28,070 nt of DNA from Deltaproteobacteria bacterium UBA6967 (GCA_002450295.1 DJYX01000149.1:1-28070); one strand, 5' to 3'; shown: positions 1 through 11,129, counted from the first letter of the stretch. The notes: generated from the sequence alone by a model not told the origin. Numbers and translations are program-made.

Positions 1-1718
1 TGACGGATTGCCTCCCAAGTGTGCAAGAGCACGTCTTTCTCTGCGCCCCAGGCCAACAGAAGTCCTAGACCAATCAATCCTGCTCCGAACAGCCAAGCGA
101 TTCTTCCAATCAGCCAATTGGTGGACTGCTGTCCCAGGGTTTGAACATCAACTTCCAGTATACCGGTTTGGAGGGGTTGTGCATCCAAACGGGCATCCCA
201 TTCTTGAAGACATTTCCAGCAAAGGAAGCCCCAGAATAGGACAATCCCAGTCTTGCTCAGAGAAACTGACCAGTAGAGACTGAGGTAAGAATAGCCCGCT
301 AGCTCTAAAAGTAGCCCACCTCCAATAGTTAGTGTTGGCAGTGACCCCAGAACCAGGCTCAAGGCAGTCTGCCTGAGAGCAGGCCAATGATCTTGAAGCT
401 GCACCCAACGACGCAGTTGACGTCCTAGGTCAACGCTCAAAACCAGTACTCCGATACCAAGCACTAATCTGCCAATAAGAAGCATCACACTGTTGCTACC
501 CAGCAACTGTTGCAATAATAAATAGCTCAGACCTAGACTACGAACCCAGCGGAGGAGACGATGTGCTGCCAAACGAACCGGCACAAAGTTATCATCATCG
601 AATCGCTCTAGTGCTCGTAGGCACCAAAACACGAAAATCCATAGCAGCAGCATGTTGCGAAAGAGCGCCAGCAATGGATTGAGGTTTGCCAGGATCATGC
701 TCTGTTCACAAGCCCACAATAGACTGATTGCACCGATTGGCATCAGCGACTGTAACAGTAAGTGTAAGGTCCAGTTTTGCCAGATGGGCAGATCCGTTTC
801 TTTGAGCCAGTCTAGGAGGTTGTGCTTGGCTTTTCGCAAGAGGATCAGGCCAATCACGAATAGGAATGGGAAGGTGGCCAATAAGAACCGATAGCTTTCC
901 CACAATCCCAGGATGCCAGATTGAATTTCTGCAGGTTGGCTCCAGCGACCCACAAGTCGCAGGAAGCGTTCTAGTTCACTAGCGATTTCAGTCGGCCCAA
1001 GCTTGGCAAGAGAGATCTCCTGCTTTTCAAAGAGCATTTCTTGACGGCGCTCCTCCAGGCGCCTCTGAAGTTGTTCCAGTAATTCTTTGTTCTCATCCCG
1101 AGCGGCTTGTAGACGAGTAATCTCCTCTTTTTTGATCGTAAGTAGTTGATCGAGATTTTTTCGGTTGTTTTGTTGCGTCAGACTAATCTCGTCGACGAGT
1201 GTCTGAAGCGAGATGGGAATACTGGCCTGAGGCAGGTTTTTCAACTCGTTAACCTGTTGTTGATAGACTTCTTGGCGAACTTGTGCACGAAGTTGGCGTT
1301 CTTCCAGAGGTTGTATGGACTGGTTCCCCTGAGAGACGGATGTTCCAAGCTCTTGAAGAGCCTGCTGTTGTCGAGCGATTCCCTGGCTCAACTCATCAAT
1401 GGTCGTACTACTAACTAACAAAAGGTTACGCAGGGTAGAGGCTTGCAATCGATAAAGACTGAGCTGCTGTGCCAGTCTTTGAGTGTCCATCTGCGATTGA
1501 CTGAGTTCGCCATTTAGCAGATTGGCGATGCCATCCTCCGTCATTTGAGTCTGCTGGAAAGACTCCTGAAGCCTTGATTGATGCTGTAGATTCCCTTCCG
1601 CTTCAGAGTTTTGTTGTGCCCTGATGAGTGTTGGGGCTATTGATAGGAAACCAATCAATAAGCAAAGACATACCCATGCAATGGGAAATGCCGACTGGCC
1701 AGTCGTTCGAGTGGTCAT
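1..1718 (-). CDS. MscK/KefA-like mechanosensitive channel, N-terminal part (cut by left edge)
   Basis: The frame is open from the ATG at 1718-1716 to the window edge, giving 572 residues with no stop. Residues 1-34 form a signal peptide (hydrophobic stretch at about 13-29, likely cleavage after LIRA). Residues about 35-250 are rich in Gln, Glu, Leu and Arg and look like a periplasmic coiled coil. From about 276 onward there are roughly eight hydrophobic segments (about 276-296, 316-336, 348-368, 392-407, 411-430, 450-473, 478-503, 538-558). A signal peptide, long periplasmic coiled coil and many membrane helices is the N-terminal plan of MscK/MscM-type channels, which release solutes under membrane tension. 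The diagnostic C-terminal MscS pore domain would lie outside the window, so the family call rests on architecture alone. No clear Shine-Dalgarno sequence precedes the start, but no better ATG precedes the signal peptide. Confidence 0.55.
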   Translation of the reverse strand, partial: MTTRTTGQSAFPIAWVCLCLLIGFLSIAPTLIRAQQNSEAEGNLQHQSRLQESFQQTQMTEDGIANLLNGELSQSQMDTQRLAQQLSLYRLQASTLRNLLLVSSTTIDELSQGIARQQQALQELGTSVSQGNQSIQPLEERQLRAQVRQEVYQQQVNELKNLPQASIPISLQTLVDEISLTQQNNRKNLDQLLTIKKEEITRLQAARDENKELLEQLQRRLEERRQEMLFEKQEISLAKLGPTEIASELERFLRLVGRWSQPAEIQSGILGLWESYRFLLATFPFLFVIGLILLRKAKHNLLDWLKETDLPIWQNWTLHLLLQSLMPIGAISLLWACEQSMILANLNPLLALFRNMLLLWIFVFWCLRALERFDDDNFVPVRLAAHRLLRWVRSLGLSYLLLQQLLGSNSVMLLIGRLVLGIGVLVLSVDLGRQLRRWVQLQDHWPALRQTALSLVLGSLPTLTIGGGLLLELAGYSYLSLYWSVSLSKTGIVLFWGFLCWKCLQEWDARLDAQPLQTGILEVDVQTLGQQSTNWLIGRIAWLFGAGLIGLGLLLAWGAEKDVLLHTWEAIR

Positions 1719-1932
1719 TTGTGATTTTGAGGATTTGAATTCAATCTTGGTGAGCCAGACCCGAGAGCACATGGGCTGGGAAAGTAGTCTGAGATTGAGG
1801 CAGAAGTAAGAAAATTACAACCAATTTTGCATTCTACGAAAACTTCCTTGGCTGGAGGATGGACTTTTGCAGCAACTGTGGGTAAGAAACTGAGTGTTTA
1901 GCATTTTATCTATTTTTGATTCTGGAGAATTC

Positions 1933-2184
1933 ATGCTTAACCCGACCCAAAAAGACATTCAGGAATTGCAGAAAGAGTTTGAAGACGATGCTCGGGAACG
2001 AGCAAAGGAAATTGCTCAAAGCGAGAAATTTGATAGTGAACTGATGAAAAAGAGAGAAGCTGGTGAGATTGGTGTCAGTCACGGGACCGACAATTATGTC
2101 AGCTTCCTGATGATTGGCCTTGCTCTATTGGTATCTTTAATACTGTTACTGGCAACCTTTGGTACTCCTCACGTCTGGCTTTGA
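1933..2184 (+). CDS. Small single-pass membrane protein, unknown function
   Basis: The product has 83 residues. I place the start at the ATG at 1933 because GGAG lies just upstream (1924-1927); an upstream in-frame start at 1894 would add 13 residues without a ribosome site. Residues 1-55 are highly charged (many Glu, Lys, Asp and Arg) and probably helical. Residues about 57-77 form one hydrophobic membrane segment, followed by a short tail ending in HVWL. This suggests a cytoplasmic helical domain anchored by a C-terminal helix, but orientation is inferred. It starts a plus-strand run with the small lipoprotein gene and the nucleosidase gene and is divergent from the channel gene. I do not recognise a family. 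Confidence 0.7.
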   Translation: MLNPTQKDIQELQKEFEDDARERAKEIAQSEKFDSELMKKREAGEIGVSHGTDNYVSFLMIGLALLVSLILLLATFGTPHVWL

Positions 2185-2203
2185 TAGATTGAGCGAGCTA
2201 GAG

Positions 2204-2329
2204 ATGTTTGGTCGAAATACGCTGCTCGTATTTCTCATCGCCCTGTTGTTGTCATCCTGCCATAGCGGACGATTCTACGACTGGTGCGTTAAGCGCGATT
2301 TTCCAAGAGTTTGTGAAAAGTATTTCTGA
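2204..2329 (+). CDS. Very small lipoprotein (41 aa), unknown function
   Basis: A 41-codon frame runs from the ATG at 2204 to the TGA at 2327-2329, 19 bases after the preceding gene and 9 bases before the nucleosidase start. It reads MFGRNTLLVFLIALLLSSC and then a 22-residue tail. Arg4, a hydrophobic core at 7-16 and the lipobox L-S-S-C19 make a textbook lipoprotein signal for cleavage and lipidation at Cys19. The mature peptide would be only 23 residues, with two further cysteines at 28 and 38 and several aromatic and basic residues. A small lipid-anchored envelope peptide is the natural inference. No family is recognised. It fits neatly between its neighbours, which favours a real gene over a chance frame. 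Confidence 0.6.
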   Translation: MFGRNTLLVFLIALLLSSCHSGRFYDWCVKRDFPRVCEKYF

Positions 2330-2338
2330 GTGGTTTGA

Positions 2339-3031
2339 ATGCGTATTGGGATCCTCTGCGCAATTCCTGAAGAGTTGCGACATTTCTCTCCAAGCTCACT
2401 ACCTGCGGCTCGATCAGGAGGGAGAGATTATTTTCAAGGGAAGCATGGTTCCCACGAACTGACTCTGGTTGAATCTGGTATTGGTAAGGTCAACTCCGCC
2501 GTGGCCTCGACCATCCTGATTCAGCACTTCAACTGTGAATTACTGATCTTTTCTGGGGTTGCTGGTGGTTTAGATCCAAGCCTAAAGATTGGAGATCTGG
2601 TGATTGCGGATGAATTATGGCAGCACGACTACGGAACCATCATTGACCAAGAGTTGATTGCGCATCGAGCTGGCACTCTGCCAATGGGACTTCCAAAGGA
2701 AAATCCACCTTTCAGACTAGACGAGGAACTGAAGGCCAGGATCCAGCAAGCTCACCCAGATGCCTACTTTGGCAGGATCCTCTCTGGAGACACCTTCCTC
2801 AATTGTAAAGAAACCCGCCAACAACTCTTCAAAAAATTTCAAGCGCAGGCGATAGAAATGGAAGGCGCTGCTATTGCGCAGGTTGCCGAACAATTCGGTG
2901 TTCGATGTATGATTGTCCGAAGTTTGAGCGATCTTGCTGGCGAAGAAAGTATGGAAGACTTCCCCACCTTTCTGAAAGAGGCCGCAGCCAGGAGTTACCG
3001 TGTCGTGAACGCCATCCTCGGAGTTCTGTAA
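2339..3031 (+). CDS. mtnN: 5'-methylthioadenosine/S-adenosylhomocysteine nucleosidase
   Basis: The 230-residue product has the typical length of MTA/SAH nucleosidases, cytoplasmic enzymes that cleave adenine from methylthioadenosine and S-adenosylhomocysteine in the methyl cycle and methionine salvage. The start MRIGILCAIPEE aligns with the family N-terminus and places the catalytic Glu at residue 12. VESGIGKVNSA (44-54) and the FSGVAGG stretch (71-77) form the phosphorylase-superfamily core. EMEG (173-176) is the ribose-binding motif, and Asp198 in RSLSD corresponds to the purine-contacting Asp (about 197 in the E. coli enzyme). All key residues are present. The gene follows the small lipoprotein gene by 9 bases and precedes an aminotransferase by 35 bases, so it is probably co-transcribed with both. 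Confidence 0.93.
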   Translation: MRIGILCAIPEELRHFSPSSLPAARSGGRDYFQGKHGSHELTLVESGIGKVNSAVASTILIQHFNCELLIFSGVAGGLDPSLKIGDLVIADELWQHDYGTIIDQELIAHRAGTLPMGLPKENPPFRLDEELKARIQQAHPDAYFGRILSGDTFLNCKETRQQLFKKFQAQAIEMEGAAIAQVAEQFGVRCMIVRSLSDLAGEESMEDFPTFLKEAAARSYRVVNAILGVL

Positions 3032-3066
3032 GCTCTCTCCCAAGTTACACACCAAGAGATTTACAC

Positions 3067-4206
3067 ATGTCCTTACCGAATCATCTTGATTCGATTACTA
3101 GTTTTCTGGCGATGGAGGTCTTTGGGCGTGCCCAGGAATTGGAGAAACAAGGACACAGCATTCTTCATCTAGAATTTGGAGAGCCAGACGTTTCGCCACC
3201 TCCAGTGGTTGGTCAGCGACTCCAACAGGTTGCTAATCAACACTTTGGTTACACCAACACCTGCGGTATTGCTGAGTTACGGGAGGCAATTGCGCAGCGG
3301 CACACTCGGCTTTATCAAACCCCAGTACGAGCTGAGCAGATATTGATCTCGAATGGAACCTCCCCACTACTGTTCCTTGCTCTCCGTCTGATTGCCCCAC
3401 CTGGTAGCGACATCTTGCTTACCGACCCTGGTTACGCTTGTTATGACAACCTGATCTTGATGGCAGGGCTAAACCCAGTGAGAGTGCCCTTGCATCTTGA
3501 AGATGGATTCCAGCTGAAGACAGATGTGGTCCAGCAGTGCCTCACGAAAAATACCAGGGCGATTTTACTGAACTCCCCCATGAATCCAACGGGAACAGTC
3601 CTAGACGAAGTTTCCATGCGGGCGATTGCAGAGCTTGGCTTGCCGGTTATCTCTGATGAAATCTACCTGGATCTAAGTTACGACGCAGCACCACTTTCGT
3701 ATTTACGATTCTCAGAGAATGCCTTGATCCTTCATGGCCTTTCAAAATCCTACGGGATGACTGGCTGGCGAATGGGATACTTGATTCTACCAGACGAATG
3801 GATGCCAACGGCAATCCGGATGCACCAAAACCTGATGATTTCGGCAAACACCTTGATGCAGGAGGTAGCACTGGCTGTACTGCAAGATGATGGAGGGGCA
3901 CTAGAGAGAAATCAGCAGGAGTTCAGGCAGCGTCGAGATATGTTTCTGCAAACACTCCGCAACCATGGGCTGGATCCAGGCTATGATCCAAGCGGAGCAT
4001 TTTACGTGTTTTTCCGCTATCGAAAGGAAATGCCATCGCTAGAGATGGCAATGCAGATTCTGGAAAAAACTGGAGTTGCTTTAACTCCTGGCAGTGATTT
4101 TGGTCCTGGAGGTGAAGGATTTTTGCGCTTCAGCTATGCCAATGACCCCAGTGTGCTGTCAGAAGCTGTGAAACGCCTGGCTCAGAGTGGATTACTGAGC
4201 ACATAG
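3067..4206 (+). CDS. PLP-dependent class I/II aminotransferase (aspartate aminotransferase-like)
   Basis: The product is a 379-residue fold-type I PLP enzyme. NPTG at 173-176, Asp197 in DEIY (pyridine-nitrogen contact), Lys227 in LSKSYGMTGWRMGY (Schiff base) and Arg354 (substrate carboxylate) are all in place. I use the ATG at 3067 because the protein then begins as family members do; the longer open frame back to 2905 would overlap the nucleosidase gene in another frame. The family transfers amino groups between amino acids and 2-oxo acids. Exact substrate specificity cannot be read from the sequence. Neighbouring MTA nucleosidase raises a possible role in the last transamination of methionine salvage, but that is only an inference. 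It is convergent with the following minus-strand FAD oxidase gene. Confidence 0.88.
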   Translation: MSLPNHLDSITSFLAMEVFGRAQELEKQGHSILHLEFGEPDVSPPPVVGQRLQQVANQHFGYTNTCGIAELREAIAQRHTRLYQTPVRAEQILISNGTSPLLFLALRLIAPPGSDILLTDPGYACYDNLILMAGLNPVRVPLHLEDGFQLKTDVVQQCLTKNTRAILLNSPMNPTGTVLDEVSMRAIAELGLPVISDEIYLDLSYDAAPLSYLRFSENALILHGLSKSYGMTGWRMGYLILPDEWMPTAIRMHQNLMISANTLMQEVALAVLQDDGGALERNQQEFRQRRDMFLQTLRNHGLDPGYDPSGAFYVFFRYRKEMPSLEMAMQILEKTGVALTPGSDFGPGGEGFLRFSYANDPSVLSEAVKRLAQSGLLST

Positions 4207-4272
4207 CCTCAAGGTAATAGGAACGTGCGGGAACCCAAAGTCCATAGCTCTGAATATCTCGAGTACGTGAAA

Positions 4273-5676
4273 TCAAGCGGGGACGAGTTTCCCAGGGTTG
4301 AAGAGGTTTAATGGATCTAGAGCTTGCTTGATCTGTCGCATCATCTCTACAGATTCTCCGTGTTCGGCGCGCATGTAGTGAATCTTACCTATCCCGACAC
4401 CATGCTCACCGGTGCAAGTCCCTCCCATTTTCAAAGCCCGCTCAATCAAACGATCATTCAACTGCTGAAATTGCTTCAAATCTTCTGCCTCGTTGGCTGG
4501 ATCGATCAAGAAGAGTAGATGAAAATTCCCGTCCCCCACATGACCAACAATGGGTACTGTGAGTTTTGATGCGTCGATGTCGGCCCGAGTTTCGAGAATA
4601 CACTCTGCTAGTCGAGAAATGGGGACACAAACATCGGTAGGCCAACCCTTACAACCTGGTTTGAGAGCCATCGCTGCGTAGTAAGCATCATGTCGAGCAT
4701 CCCAGAGTTTCACTCGTTCTGCTTCATCGGTGGCCCAACGGAAGCTTCCCCCGCCATTTTTACCAGCAAGTTCTCCGACCAATTGCGACTGCTCTTCCAC
4801 CCAGCGTTGCGTTCCATTGAATTCAAAGAAAAGGGTGGGTTTTTTGGGATAGTCTAGGTTGGAATACTGATTCAGGGCATCCATCTGAACCTCATCCAGT
4901 AGCTCTACACGTGCGACGGGTAGCCCGGATTGCATTACAGAGATAACCGTGTTGACTGCCCCAGCAAGAGTTTCAAAAGAGCAGACAGCTGCAGAGATTG
5001 CTTCTGGTATCCCGTGCAGACGTAGCTGGATCTCTGTAATGATGCCCAGTGTGCCTTCAGAGCCTACCAATAGGCGCGTCAGATCGTAGCCTGCAGAAGA
5101 CTTTCGGGAACGCGTGCCGGTTTTCAGAATTCTTCCTTCAGCATTGATCACCGTCAGACCCAACACGTTTTCACGCATGGTTCCATAGCGGACCGCATTG
5201 GTGCCTGAAGCCCGGGTTGCCGTCATTCCACCAATCGAAGCGTCCGCACCAGGATCAATTGGAAAGAACAGATTCGCTGATCGCAGGTGCTCGTTAAGTT
5301 GCTTACGGGTTACTCCTGCTTGTACCCGACAGTCGAGATCATTTTCGTTGACTTCGAGTACTTGATTCATTCTTGAAAGATCGAGGCTAATCCCTCCATA
5401 AAGCGCTGCGATGTGTCCTTCCAAAGATGTTCCTGAACCAAAGGGGATGATGGGAATCCGATACCGTAAGCAAAACTTGACGATCTCAGCAACTTCCTCG
5501 TTACTCTCCACGAAAGCGACAGCATCAGGTTCATGAACCTCGTGGAAGGAGGCGTCTTTCCCATGTAACTGACGTACATCGCTTGCTGTAGAGAGGCGAT
5601 CACCCAGTAGCACCTTTAATTCTGATAAACACCGCTCAAGGTCTGTGGCTTGCAGCTTTTGTTGTGGGAGACTCAT
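4273..5676 (-). CDS. FAD-binding D-lactate dehydrogenase/glycolate oxidase GlcD-type
   Basis: The 467-residue product matches the D-2-hydroxyacid dehydrogenase family (FAD_binding_4 plus FAD-oxidase C-terminal domain). PFGSGTSLEGH at 78-88 is the FAD pyrophosphate loop, and DPGADASIGGM at 141-151 continues the FAD domain. GHVGDGNFH at 378-386 carries the metal/substrate His pair, and TCTGEHGVGIGK at about 420-431 and the final NPGK are diagnostic. It oxidises D-lactate or a similar 2-hydroxyacid and passes electrons to cytochrome c or quinone. No membrane anchor or Fe-S domain is present. A GGAGA ribosome site lies upstream. It follows the LPD-like gene by 46 bases on the same strand, so the two flavoproteins are probably co-transcribed. 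D-lactate specificity, as opposed to glycolate, is likely but not provable here. Confidence 0.85.
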   Translation of the reverse strand: MSLPQQKLQATDLERCLSELKVLLGDRLSTASDVRQLHGKDASFHEVHEPDAVAFVESNEEVAEIVKFCLRYRIPIIPFGSGTSLEGHIAALYGGISLDLSRMNQVLEVNENDLDCRVQAGVTRKQLNEHLRSANLFFPIDPGADASIGGMTATRASGTNAVRYGTMRENVLGLTVINAEGRILKTGTRSRKSSAGYDLTRLLVGSEGTLGIITEIQLRLHGIPEAISAAVCSFETLAGAVNTVISVMQSGLPVARVELLDEVQMDALNQYSNLDYPKKPTLFFEFNGTQRWVEEQSQLVGELAGKNGGGSFRWATDEAERVKLWDARHDAYYAAMALKPGCKGWPTDVCVPISRLAECILETRADIDASKLTVPIVGHVGDGNFHLLFLIDPANEAEDLKQFQQLNDRLIERALKMGGTCTGEHGVGIGKIHYMRAEHGESVEMMRQIKQALDPLNLFNPGKLVPA

Positions 5677-5722
5677 GTGGGTTCTCCAGAGTGGGTTTAT
5701 TGCAGAGAGCTAGATTGTCCGT

Positions 5723-7219
5723 TTATTCACTTTTCTTCAGTGGCCACACCAATTCCTCGTAGTTTCCGTCTCGCCATGCCCGTAATCGTAGGTACTCACG
5801 GAAAACATCAGGTTTGTAAATCGACTTGCCGAGCAGCATCCGTACGCATTCCTGTATGCCTTCGATAATCGAAGGATGGGGGTGTATCAGTTCAGCTAAT
5901 TCACCAATCCCTTTTCGCATGGAGATCAGTAGGGCTACAGCCTGGATAGCGCTGGAGGCATGTTCTCCAATGGCACGCATCCCAAGAATGCGCATCTCCT
6001 CGTCATCTGTTACCACAATCTTGAAAAAGCCCTCGCTGTGACGCATTGCGATTGCGCGTGGGATACAACGATAATCGAAGGAGGCCACTCGGAAGGGTGC
6101 CCCTGCTTTGCGAGCCTGTGCTTCGTTCATGCCCACTCCAGCGACCTCTGGAGCGAGGAACATAATGGTAGAGATGTTTTCGTAGATCAGAGGTCGACTG
6201 GGTCGACCAAAGATTTTTTCCACGGCATGTCTGCCTTCGAGTTCCCCTACGTTGACAAGAGCAATATCCGCAGTCATGTCTCCTACAGCGTAGATGTTTG
6301 ACAGGTTTGTGGAGGTATCTTCATCATCAATGCAACCAGCTCGATCCAGCCTCACTCCTAATTCACGGGCTCCCGTGTTTTCAATGTTGGGTACTCGACC
6401 AATGGAGATCAATGCTCGTTCTACTTGATGGGTTTCTTCACCTTGGGGAGTTCCAATCACGTACTCAACTTCTCCGCTAACAATCTTCATGGAAATCAAA
6501 GAGGATTGTCGATGGATCGTCACCCCGCTTTTTTCAAGATTACGCTCTATAATTTTAGTCAGGTCCTCATCTTCGAAGGGAAGAATACGGTTATCTCGCG
6601 CAATCAAGCGGACATCGGTGTTCCCAAAATTCGAGAAAATACTAGCGAACTCACAGCCGATCACCCCAGCTCCAACAATGATCAGACTCTTCGGGAAGGA
6701 ACGAAGACCACTCATGCCGTCACTGGTCATGATGATGCGCTCGTCCACATCCACATTGGGTAGCATCCGAGGACGGCTTCCGGTAGCAATGATAGTGTAG
6801 TCGGATCTTACTACGTAGGGCTCAAACTCACCCCGCATTTCGATCTTGTTTGGCGTGAGTAAACGGCCACTTCCCTTGACGAATCGGAAGTTTTCTCCGT
6901 CACGATGAACAATTTGTCGCAGGTGCTCTTCCAACTGAGCAGAGCGTTCGTAGACGGCATTATCAACCTCTTCCAAGATGCTGCCAAAGGGGATCTGCGG
7001 CATTTTCATTCCGTAGCTGTCCAACTTATGACGCATGGAGGCAATTTCCTTGGAGAGTTCCCAGAACGTCTTCGAAGAAAGTGCTCCGTTGTAGACCCCG
7101 GCGCCTCCTAATCGGCTTCTTTCCACGAGAATGACTTTCTTGCCGAAATCAACGGCACGCATTGCGGCAGCATAGCCCGAAGGTCCTCCTCCTAGTACGC
7201 ACAAGTCGTAATTTTCCAT
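5723..7219 (-). CDS. Dihydrolipoamide-dehydrogenase-like flavoprotein lacking the redox disulfide
   Basis: The 498-residue product has the full two-dinucleotide-fold architecture of the class I pyridine nucleotide-disulfide oxidoreductases. The N-terminal FAD motif is GGGPSGYAA (10-18), the NAD(P) motif is GAGVIGCEFASIF near 200, the second FAD motif is YAVGD, and the dimerisation domain ends in HPHPSIIE (446-453). The usual active site GGTCLNVGCIPSK reads GGAGVYNGALSSK (38-50) here, so both catalytic cysteines are replaced (Gly41, Ala46). The C-terminal His448-Glu453 dyad is kept. The protein therefore cannot work as a normal dithiol reductase. A transhydrogenase, quinone/diaphorase or structural role is possible but unknown. 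About 45 extra residues follow the HPHPSIIE motif. A strong AAGGAG site precedes the ATG. It lies between lysA and the D-lactate dehydrogenase gene, probably in one operon. Confidence 0.8.
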   Translation of the reverse strand: MENYDLCVLGGGPSGYAAAMRAVDFGKKVILVERSRLGGAGVYNGALSSKTFWELSKEIASMRHKLDSYGMKMPQIPFGSILEEVDNAVYERSAQLEEHLRQIVHRDGENFRFVKGSGRLLTPNKIEMRGEFEPYVVRSDYTIIATGSRPRMLPNVDVDERIIMTSDGMSGLRSFPKSLIIVGAGVIGCEFASIFSNFGNTDVRLIARDNRILPFEDEDLTKIIERNLEKSGVTIHRQSSLISMKIVSGEVEYVIGTPQGEETHQVERALISIGRVPNIENTGARELGVRLDRAGCIDDEDTSTNLSNIYAVGDMTADIALVNVGELEGRHAVEKIFGRPSRPLIYENISTIMFLAPEVAGVGMNEAQARKAGAPFRVASFDYRCIPRAIAMRHSEGFFKIVVTDDEEMRILGMRAIGEHASSAIQAVALLISMRKGIGELAELIHPHPSIIEGIQECVRMLLGKSIYKPDVFREYLRLRAWRDGNYEELVWPLKKSE

Positions 7220-7271
7220 CCAGTTCTCCTTTGCCGATATTGATCAGTCTGTGTTGACTTTACGCAGTGAA

Positions 7272-8528
7272 TTAATCCAGTTCCTGTGTGGTGCGTAGCA
7301 GGTCTGTGTACCGTTCTGCTCGACGAATCAACTGAGCTTGTCCATCTTTTACCAAAACTTCTGCTGGCCGTGGCCGAGAATTATATTGGGAACTCATGGA
7401 AAAACCGTAGGCTCCAGCATCTGCAATCACAAGGCAGTCTCCCACTGTGGTTTTTGGCAGATCACGTTGGATGTTGCCTTGATCGACACTGAAAAAGTCT
7501 CCAGTTTCACAGACATTTCCCACCACCGCCACTGTCTCGAGTTCATCTTCCATTCGGGAGGCATTCCAGATCCTGTGATAGGAGCCATACATGGTTGGAC
7601 GCACCAAGTGATGAAAACCGGAATCAGTGCCAACAAATTGATATTCGGGAGTGTGTTTACGGTTAGTGACGCTCAACAGCAGAAATCCAGCTGGTCCAAC
7701 AAGATAACGCCCAGGCTCCAGCTTCATGGAGAGAGGACGACCATATTCCTTGCAGAATTTTTCAAATCTTTCCGTCATCTGTTGGCCTAGTGCATTTACA
7801 TCCATTTCTTGTTGTTCAGGACGATAAGGAATGCCAAAGCCACCCCCAAAATCAATGAATTCCAGTTCGGTGAAGAGTTCTGCAAGCGCAAGAATCATCT
7901 CCATCGCTTCTAGCATTGGCTCTGGTGCAAAAATACCCGTACCAATGTGGGACTGAATCCCGATGATGCGAAGGCTATAGTGCTGAGCCAGTTCTTGAGC
8001 CTGCTCCAGTTGATCATGGTAGATGCCAAACTTAGAGCGTGGCCCTCCTGTGATACAGTGAGCATGATGCCCAGCACCGACCCCCGGATTCACCCGTAAT
8101 GAAATATTTTTTCCAGAATATCGCTTACCGAAGTGTTCCAGCGTAAATAAAGATCCGATGTTGAGTGGAACTCCATTTTCTACACAGAAATCCAATTCTT
8201 CTGGAGCAGTGTTGTTGCCTGTGAACAAAATCTGTTCCGGCCTGTAACCACAGTCGAGTGCCAGTTGCACTTCATAAGGAGAGACGGCATCAATCCAAGC
8301 GCCTTCTTCTCGCAAAACCTTGAGGATTGATGGGTTGGAGTTGGCCTTCATTGCGAAGTGCAACTGCAGTCTTTGCTGTTGATGTAATTCCTCAAAGCAG
8401 CTCAGCAGACGGCGGCACTGACTCCGAAGAGAGTCCTCTTCATAGACATAGAGAGGAGAGCCAAAGTTGATACGAAGGGCTTCCGCACTCAGTCCACCGA
8501 GGTGAAGTTGGTTGTTCTGAATCTCCAT
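7272..8528 (-). CDS. lysA: Diaminopimelate decarboxylase
   Basis: The 418-residue product is a fold-type III PLP decarboxylase making L-lysine from meso-diaminopimelate in the cytoplasm. Lys61 in HFAMKANSN is the Schiff-base lysine. SHIGTGIF, the FGGGFGIPY phosphate-binding glycine loop, EPGRYLVGPAG and the C-terminal CETGD (Cys340 onward, contributed across the dimer) are all present, as are DAGAYGFSMSSQYNSRPRP residues at the PLP/substrate site. The stretch GVGAGHHAHCITGG marks a LysA subtype that I recall from several non-enteric bacteria. Length and motifs are complete. It lies 52 bases upstream of the LPD-like gene on the same strand. A perfect TATAAT lies about 100 bases upstream of its ATG. 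An ornithine or carboxynorspermidine decarboxylase is much less likely. Confidence 0.92.
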   Translation of the reverse strand: MEIQNNQLHLGGLSAEALRINFGSPLYVYEEDSLRSQCRRLLSCFEELHQQQRLQLHFAMKANSNPSILKVLREEGAWIDAVSPYEVQLALDCGYRPEQILFTGNNTAPEELDFCVENGVPLNIGSLFTLEHFGKRYSGKNISLRVNPGVGAGHHAHCITGGPRSKFGIYHDQLEQAQELAQHYSLRIIGIQSHIGTGIFAPEPMLEAMEMILALAELFTELEFIDFGGGFGIPYRPEQQEMDVNALGQQMTERFEKFCKEYGRPLSMKLEPGRYLVGPAGFLLLSVTNRKHTPEYQFVGTDSGFHHLVRPTMYGSYHRIWNASRMEDELETVAVVGNVCETGDFFSVDQGNIQRDLPKTTVGDCLVIADAGAYGFSMSSQYNSRPRPAEVLVKDGQAQLIRRAERYTDLLRTTQELD

Positions 8529-8630
8529 GCTTTCTAAGAGGGTACGAGGTGTCAGGATTTTTGATACAAAGTCGGAGGAGATACACTGATTTTATGAAGA
8601 ACTCCAGCATCTTGTCGATGTAGATCTGGG

Positions 8631-8636
8631 ATTATA
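8631..8636 (-). promoter_or_regulatory. Candidate -10 box for lysA
   Basis: Read on the minus strand this is a perfect TATAAT, located between the end of the upstream hydrolase gene and lysA, with about 95 bases of leader before the lysA ATG. I cannot see a good -35 box at 16-18 bases, so the assignment is tentative. The leader is too short for a lysine riboswitch, and I saw none. Confidence 0.3.
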
Positions 8637-8663
8637 AATTTCTATGTTGATGGAAATCGAAAC

Positions 8664-11062
<2,399 letters not shown>

Positions 11063-11129
11063 CTAAGATATTTTTCACAGTCAAAGACTTCTGTCTCCTG
11101 ACTTCCGTCTAACCTGCTTTCTCTTCCAA

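Noticed and set aside
1719..1932. Divergent promoter region between the channel gene and the small membrane protein gene
   Set aside because: Some AT-rich hexamers occur but no pair of -35 and -10 boxes with correct spacing stands out.
2208..2462. Plus-strand frame of 84 residues
   Set aside because: It overlaps the lipoprotein and mtnN in another frame and has no recognisable features.
2905..3066. N-terminal extension of the aminotransferase frame
   Set aside because: It overlaps the mtnN coding region out of frame; the ATG at 3067 gives the normal family N-terminus.
8529..8663. Lysine riboswitch ahead of lysA
   Set aside because: The leader is too short for the roughly 170-base lysine aptamer and no matching core was seen.
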